From contig JAEWZY010000019.1 of NCBI GenBank assembly GCA_023394955.1, positions 1 to 35,459 of the forward strand: DNA of 35,459 bases, written 5' to 3'. Below the pieces are notes generated by a model. It made no database searches. It was not told where the DNA came from and saw only the letters and a program-made list of their open reading frames with translations. Origin of the DNA: Bacillota bacterium. Lineage in GTDB: Bacteria > Bacillota > UBA4882 > UBA8346. Position 1 is the stretch's first letter. The number at the start of each line of letters is the position of its first letter. This document shows positions 31,269 through 35,459 of the stretch, piece by piece. Made by a program: the position numbers and the translations under genes.

Positions 31269-32440
31269 TGACGTTTAACGATGAACGCGGTTCGGTTTTG
31301 ATCCTGGTGGCCTGGGTGTTTGCGATTATCGGTATTATCGCCGCCTTTTTGTTACAACGTTCCGAGATGGAATGGGCGGCTGTGGCGAATCTGGAACGGA
31401 ATATCCAAGCCAGGCAGTTGGCTGAGGAGATACTCCAGGAATGCATAGTCCTACTCCGCGAAGATGATACGGAGAATGACAGTAAGGCCGACGCCTGGTT
31501 CGATAATGACGGTTTTTCCCAATATGAAAGGGATGGTTATCAGGTTACCGTTAAAATTGAGGATGAAAGCAGTAAACCGAATTTAAATTTGTTGAATTTA
31601 GATGAGTTGCAATATTTGAAGATCGACGGCGAAGAGATCGAACCGTTATTGGACTGGATCGATCTTGACGACGAACTTCGTCCGACAGGAGCTGAGATTG
31701 AATATTACCAAGCATTGACTCCGGCCTATAAACCTCGGAATGGATTTTTGTCTGCGATGCGGGAAGTTTTAGCGATCAAGACCGGCCCGATTATTTACCA
31801 GGACCTTACGCCCCATTGCACCGTGTTCGGCAAGTATAATCTAAATGTGTTGACCGACCTTCAACTGGAAAACCTGTTGTCCTCGGCGGGTTTTGAAAAA
31901 TCTTGGGTGGAACGGATGGTTAATGATGTTAAGTCTTTTCGAGGGGAAAAGTCGGCCCGAGAATTTAGTCATTTCGATGAATTGCGCCAATTGGGAGCGG
32001 TCAGCCTTGAAAAACTGGCTGAACTTCGTCCCTTATTGACGTTAAGCGGGATTATCAATATCAATTTCATCAGTGAAGCCGGGCTGAAAATGATTCTTAA
32101 AAAAACCGGTTATGATACCGACTTGTCGAAGACGATTATCCATCGCCGCCGGGAAGAACCTTTTAGTGACATTTCCGAAGTGCAGCATTTCTTCAACAAT
32201 AAAGAAAACCCGTTAAAAGTAGAAAAATATTTTACCACAATTTCAACGATTATCCGTTATCAAATCTGGCTTAGTAAGGGTAGGCACAGTTATTATCTGG
32301 AGACTGTCCAAGAAAGGATCTCCGACGATGATGAGTGGCGGCTTGATCCCCTTTCCCGCTGTTTCTTGCTTAACCAGGAAGTCCCGGAATTGCCGGAACC
32401 ACCAGCGGCGGATCTTATTGAAGATGAAGAGGTTGAATAA
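31268..32440 (+). CDS. gspK: Minor pseudopilin GspK
   Basis: A 390-residue protein, the large pseudopilin that caps the tip. The short leader ends in ERG, followed by SVLILVAWVFAIIGIIAAFLL without Glu at +5, as is normal for GspK. Family features are KPNLNLLNLDELQ, LLDWIDLDDELRPTGAE-type and YKPRNGFLSAMREVLAI. The helical alpha domain (about 200-290) has SAM/HhH-like repeats. ATG 31268 follows GGGGAAG and overlaps the gspJ stop (TGATG); a TTG one codon upstream is less likely. Overlaps gspL by one base. Confidence 0.92.
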   Translation: MTFNDERGSVLILVAWVFAIIGIIAAFLLQRSEMEWAAVANLERNIQARQLAEEILQECIVLLREDDTENDSKADAWFDNDGFSQYERDGYQVTVKIEDESSKPNLNLLNLDELQYLKIDGEEIEPLLDWIDLDDELRPTGAEIEYYQALTPAYKPRNGFLSAMREVLAIKTGPIIYQDLTPHCTVFGKYNLNVLTDLQLENLLSSAGFEKSWVERMVNDVKSFRGEKSAREFSHFDELRQLGAVSLEKLAELRPLLTLSGIININFISEAGLKMILKKTGYDTDLSKTIIHRRREEPFSDISEVQHFFNNKENPLKVEKYFTTISTIIRYQIWLSKGRHSYYLETVQERISDDDEWRLDPLSRCFLLNQEVPELPEPPAADLIEDEEVE

Positions 32441-33843
32441 TGGCTAAGACAAAGATCGTTCTCTATTTAAGCGAAGATTACTTTACTGCTGTTGAAGTTA
32501 GAATGAATAAGACCGGTGGCGAGTTATTACGCTATAGCCATTATCAGCTGGGGGAAGCCGGGTTTTCCAAGGAATGGCTGGCCAGGATCTGGAAGAAAGA
32601 ATATTACGGCCATAGTAAGGTTATTTCATTATTGCCTCAGAACTTAGTCGGATACAAAACTTTATCGTTGCCGCCGCTCGCGGATGAACAGCTCAAGGCC
32701 GCAGTCCGGTTGGAGATGGAAAATAGCGAGGCGGGATCGGTTTACCGGATTATAACCATTAAAAGAGAAGAACAGCATACCTCGGTGAAGCTGGCCCTAA
32801 TTAAAGACGATAAGTTAGGGTCCTATCTCAGCCAACTTCAGGACGCCGGTTTAACTGTGGAATGGGCTGGCCTCAACCATCACGGGCTTCAAAATTATTT
32901 AGCCTTCAACTTCGATTTTTTGGAAGGTTCCGGAGCAGATATCTATCTGAGCTTCAATAATGCGGATACGGAAATCGGAGCGCTGACCGATACCGAACTC
33001 CTATACCGGCGCGTTTTACCAATTGGCAAAGATCGATTGGAGGAAGCTCCTTCAAAATATCTCCCGGAGTTAATTGAAGAACTCAGGCTTTCCTTAGCTT
33101 CTTATCAGACAACCAACAGTATTCCGTTACCGGAACAGGTTTGGCTATTCGGAGAGGCCAAACCCGAACCGGAATGGCTGCGCCAGTTAGCTGAGGCTTT
33201 GGGAATTTCATTCGAGGTACCATTAAAAACCAGGCTTTCCGGGGTGATTACCGGAAATCATACCGCTGAACTGGCGCCGTTAATCGGTTTGGCCCTGGAT
33301 GAAGCCTGGCTTGCCCGGCCAGATTGGCGTTTCAACACTTTTCTCCAAACCCGCCGGGAGCGGGAGCGGCGCCGGACTTTGACAGCGCTAAAAGCGGGTT
33401 TGGCCGGAACGTTGCTGATTGCCGGGTTGTTTCTGGGAGTACAAGCCCGGGCGATTAGAGATGAAAAGAATGCAGTATGGCTCGGAAGGCAGAAAGAAAC
33501 GGTCGCCCGGTTACGTAAGATTGAGGCTGATACTAATCAAAAGATTAGCCAACTAAAGCAATTGGAGAACTGGATGGGCCGGCGCGGACATGAGTTGGAG
33601 TTCTTACGGGCGCTCCAGGCCGGTTTGCCCGAGGGGACCAAAATAACCGATTTAATAATGGAAGACGGAGTTATTAAAGGGCTATCCGGTTCAACCCGTT
33701 CGGTCTCAAGACTTCTTGAAAAACTGCAGCGGACGCCGGAACTTCAAACGTTTAAACTTAAGGGAACGATCACTTCGGATAAGAACGGGATGGAACTTTT
33801 CCAATTGGAAGGAAAGTTCACCCCCGGGGAGCAGACGCCATGA
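32440..33843 (+). CDS. gspL: GspL-like (PilM/PilN-like) inner-membrane assembly protein
   Basis: A 467-residue protein. The cytoplasmic part (1-316) has an actin-like/PilM-like pattern (KIVLYLSEDYFTAVEV; LPPLADEQLKAAVRLEME; RVLPIGKDRL). One membrane helix spans about 317-334. A periplasmic coiled coil (about 338-380) and a small ferredoxin-like domain (about 385-460; GLPEGTKITDLIMEDGVI) follow, as in PilN and GspL. It would recruit GspE through its cytoplasmic part and bind the GspM-like protein outside. TAATG and ATGA overlaps link it to gspK and the next gene. Confidence 0.85.
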   Translation: MAKTKIVLYLSEDYFTAVEVRMNKTGGELLRYSHYQLGEAGFSKEWLARIWKKEYYGHSKVISLLPQNLVGYKTLSLPPLADEQLKAAVRLEMENSEAGSVYRIITIKREEQHTSVKLALIKDDKLGSYLSQLQDAGLTVEWAGLNHHGLQNYLAFNFDFLEGSGADIYLSFNNADTEIGALTDTELLYRRVLPIGKDRLEEAPSKYLPELIEELRLSLASYQTTNSIPLPEQVWLFGEAKPEPEWLRQLAEALGISFEVPLKTRLSGVITGNHTAELAPLIGLALDEAWLARPDWRFNTFLQTRRERERRRTLTALKAGLAGTLLIAGLFLGVQARAIRDEKNAVWLGRQKETVARLRKIEADTNQKISQLKQLENWMGRRGHELEFLRALQAGLPEGTKITDLIMEDGVIKGLSGSTRSVSRLLEKLQRTPELQTFKLKGTITSDKNGMELFQLEGKFTPGEQTP

Positions 33844-34370
33844 AAGTGAGTAAACGGGAGCAGAACCTGTTGTTAGTTGTGGGGATAGCTGTTTTAGCGA
33901 TGATTGGATTCAATTTTTATTATAATAATAGCGGCAGTTTGAAAACAGCCGCCGTTGACGCCGGTGATTTGGAAGAGACTCGCCGCTTGTTGCGTTCGGA
34001 ACGAAACTTAATCGCCCGTCAAAAGGCGGTCACTGAAGGCTTGGCTGAAATGGAAAGGGGTTTTTTGGACGCATTCAATAAGGAGACGGCCAAGATTGAG
34101 CTCCTGCAAGAAGTGGAAAAACTAGCCGGTACTATCGGCTTGGCGGTAGATCAGAAAAACTTGCTCCAGTTGGAAGAGGATATTGTCGGAGTCGCGTTGG
34201 AGGGTTCCGCCGAGCCGGCTACGCTGATCAAGTTTTTGCATGGGGCCGCTACCAACCGGTTAGGAATGAATTTGAAACGCCTTCAAATACATGCCAACCA
34301 AAAGACCGAAGAGTTAAAATATCAAGTCATTATCCAACTGATGCTGGTGGATAAGAAGGCGGGTCAATGA
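33840..34370 (+). CDS. gspM: GspM/PilO-like inner-membrane protein
   Basis: A 176-residue bitopic protein: short basic N terminus, one membrane helix (about 9-27), a coiled coil (about 42-80) and a ferredoxin-like periplasmic domain with the typical LLQEVEKLAGTIGLAV and EGSAEPATLIKFLHGA stretches. This is the GspM/PilO build. It overlaps both neighbours by ATGA. Sequence similarity within this family is low, so the call rests on architecture and position after the GspL-like gene. Confidence 0.75.
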   Translation: MKVSKREQNLLLVVGIAVLAMIGFNFYYNNSGSLKTAAVDAGDLEETRRLLRSERNLIARQKAVTEGLAEMERGFLDAFNKETAKIELLQEVEKLAGTIGLAVDQKNLLQLEEDIVGVALEGSAEPATLIKFLHGAATNRLGMNLKRLQIHANQKTEELKYQVIIQLMLVDKKAGQ

Positions 34371-34819
34371 AACGTTCACAATTAATCTGGAGCGTCATCT
34401 TTGCAATTAATGCAATCATCTTGGGGTGGGCCGTATTTAATCTGCTTGGAGCCGTTAATTATCATCCGACCGCCCCGGAACCGGCCCAGTTGAATAAGTT
34501 TGATTATCGGGCGAAAACAGCGGCGCTGAAATTATCTAGATACCAGGAGTTGCTGGCGGGAGGGCTTTTTTTTGAAAGGCCTTCGGCGCCTCCGACGCCC
34601 CAAGCGCCACTAATGAAGTTTCATTCGGAATTGGTGGTCTATGGTATCGTTAAGGGTGAGGAGAGCCGGGCCATAGTAGGGTTGGGAGAAGACTCAACTA
34701 AGACCTGGATCGTCAAACCCGGTTTGGTGGTGGATGGGGAGACGATCATGGCGATTGGGGCTAATTATATTGAAGTAAGAAATGAAAGCGGGACTGGGAA
34801 GGTGTTTTTAAGGGAGTGA
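34367..34819 (+). CDS. GspC/PilP-like inner-membrane protein
   Basis: A 150-residue protein with one N-terminal membrane helix (about 8-29), a Pro-rich linker and a C-terminal beta domain (about 87-150; ELVVYGIVKG, SRAIVGLGED, KTWIVKPGLVVDGETIMAIG). This matches the homology region (HR) of GspC or PilP, which contacts the N0 domain of the secretin. There is no PDZ domain. It is the last gene of the operon and overlaps gspM by four bases, whereas gspC is usually the first gene in Proteobacteria. Confidence 0.7.
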   Translation: MKRSQLIWSVIFAINAIILGWAVFNLLGAVNYHPTAPEPAQLNKFDYRAKTAALKLSRYQELLAGGLFFERPSAPPTPQAPLMKFHSELVVYGIVKGEESRAIVGLGEDSTKTWIVKPGLVVDGETIMAIGANYIEVRNESGTGKVFLRE

Positions 34820-35459
34820 TTAGGCGCAAGGCATGAGGCGTGAGTAATAAAAGATAAGCTTTGAAGAGAAGTTGAGGATAAAATAACTAATCTGCCACAA
34901 AGACGCGGAGACACAGAGGAGGTTTTCTAATGCGCCGTGTTGTTGTGGCAAATTTTATAGATTAGAGGTATTTGGCGGGTCTTGCTGAACCATAGCGAGT
35001 GAAAGTTCGGCCAATTTAACAAGGGGTTTCACTCTAGCGCGCTCGGGTCAATTGCGCCGGTTATCGGGCACCTACTTAGTAGTTGGAATGATAATATGGA
35101 TATATTCGATTAATATAATAAATGCAACACTTTTAGGTTTAGCAAGTAAAAAGCCTTTTACAGAGCTAGTCAAGCCATCCGCTACACGGTTGGTCATGAC
35201 TTTAATCGGCTGGGATGCCGCCGAAGTGCGAAATGGGAGGGAAGGTGTGTTGAGGATTAGAATAAGCGTGAGGATTGAGTCGGGAGTTTTGAAAGATGAG
35301 CTTTAAGGGCTTGTCTTTTTTTGTTGATATTCCTCTTGTAGCTTGGATGCAAAAGTATGAATTGTCTGTAATGTAAGGTTTTTAGAATAAAACTGAATGT
35401 CAAATTTTTATTACAATTTTTTAAAGGAGTTTCCAAGATAATGAAGAAATATGGATAAT
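34820..35459. other. Non-coding right end of the window
   Basis: No convincing gene. It holds GCGTGAG-like short repeats just after the operon (34824-34845), the large inverted repeat at 34887-34965 and, at 35422-35446, an AAAGGAG motif before an ATG that reads only five codons. An 84-codon frame at 35052-35306 (TTG start) has a membrane-like stretch but no ribosome binding site. Confidence 0.45.
34887..34965. repeat. 79-bp inverted-repeat element after the gsp operon
   Basis: CTAATCT (34887-34893) pairs with AGATTAG (34959-34965), and inside it TGCCACAA (34893-34900) pairs with TTGTGGCA (34943-34950). The interior, ACGCGGAGACACAGAGGAGG, resembles the ACACAGAG-type repeats scattered in many bacterial genomes. 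It could be a MITE-like element or an RNA hairpin. Confidence 0.6.

Noticed and set aside
23330..34819. Reading the secretion locus as type IV pili
   Set aside because: GspG's calcium-site ending, a GspK with its typical core and the absence of pilT, pilin repeats and PilC-only order fit type II secretion better.
35052..35306. An 84-codon plus-strand frame with a hydrophobic start
   Set aside because: TTG start without ribosome binding site; the second half is low-complexity GAGG/GTGAGG-type DNA repeat in translation.
35441..35459. Start of a gene running off the right edge
   Set aside because: A good AAAGGAG motif is present, but the ATG frame stops after five codons. An out-of-phase ATG at 35451 has too little sequence and too large a spacing to judge.

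Overview
The window looks like chromosome from a diderm (outer-membrane-bearing) member of the Bacillota. On the Firmicute side there is a Bacillus-type LexA box, a NiCo (czcD-motif) riboswitch with an intrinsic terminator, many GTG/TTG starts behind strong GGAGG-type ribosome binding sites, and an EamA-azlC-azlD cluster. On the diderm side there is an almost complete type II secretion / pseudopilus locus with an outer-membrane secretin. Which class of Bacillota it is cannot be settled from the sequence alone.

Layout. 1-2560: an accessory-looking block on the minus strand (start of a GNAT-like gene, a two-lobed retropepsin-like lipoprotein, a SAM methyltransferase). The two complete genes are each bracketed by their own matched inverted repeats and separated by long structured spacers. 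2780-3000: a 22-bp degenerate tandem repeat and a possible pseudoknot element ahead of an omega-amidase/nitrilase gene. 4066-8337: a chemoreceptor, a riboswitch-controlled CDF metal exporter and a membrane metallophosphoesterase. 8477-11830: a zinc-ribbon/PH-domain protein, a DUF523 protein, tRNA-Gly(TCC), a secreted protein, tRNA-Arg(TCT) and a small coiled-coil protein. 12235-14181: EamA transporter plus AzlC and AzlD. 14345-15634: a membrane pseudokinase whose ribosome binding site lies in a hairpin. 15841-17185: a PadR regulator and an iron-sulfur-flavoprotein-like gene that share the same operator. 17255-19593: a UbiB/AarF kinase-like protein and a secreted protein, both on the minus strand. 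19753-21954: the radical SAM + TIGR03915 DNA-repair pair under a promoter with a LexA box. 21955-22937: about 1 kb of decayed DNA with gene remnants and a 21-bp tandem repeat, followed by another small coiled-coil gene.

23330-34819 is the main functional unit: a secretin gene on the minus strand and, divergently, gspE-F-G-H-I-J-K-L-M and a GspC-like gene on the plus strand, with most junctions overlapping. Together they encode the outer-membrane channel, assembly ATPase, platform protein, major and minor pseudopilins and inner-membrane assembly proteins. No prepilin peptidase gene is present here, so it must lie elsewhere. The secretin is unusual in carrying about five N0/STN-like modules instead of one.

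The observations most worth following are the inverted-repeat-bracketed gene modules at the left end, the riboswitch, the two PadR operators, the LexA-controlled repair pair, the pseudokinase hairpin, and the type II secretion locus with its multi-STN secretin.
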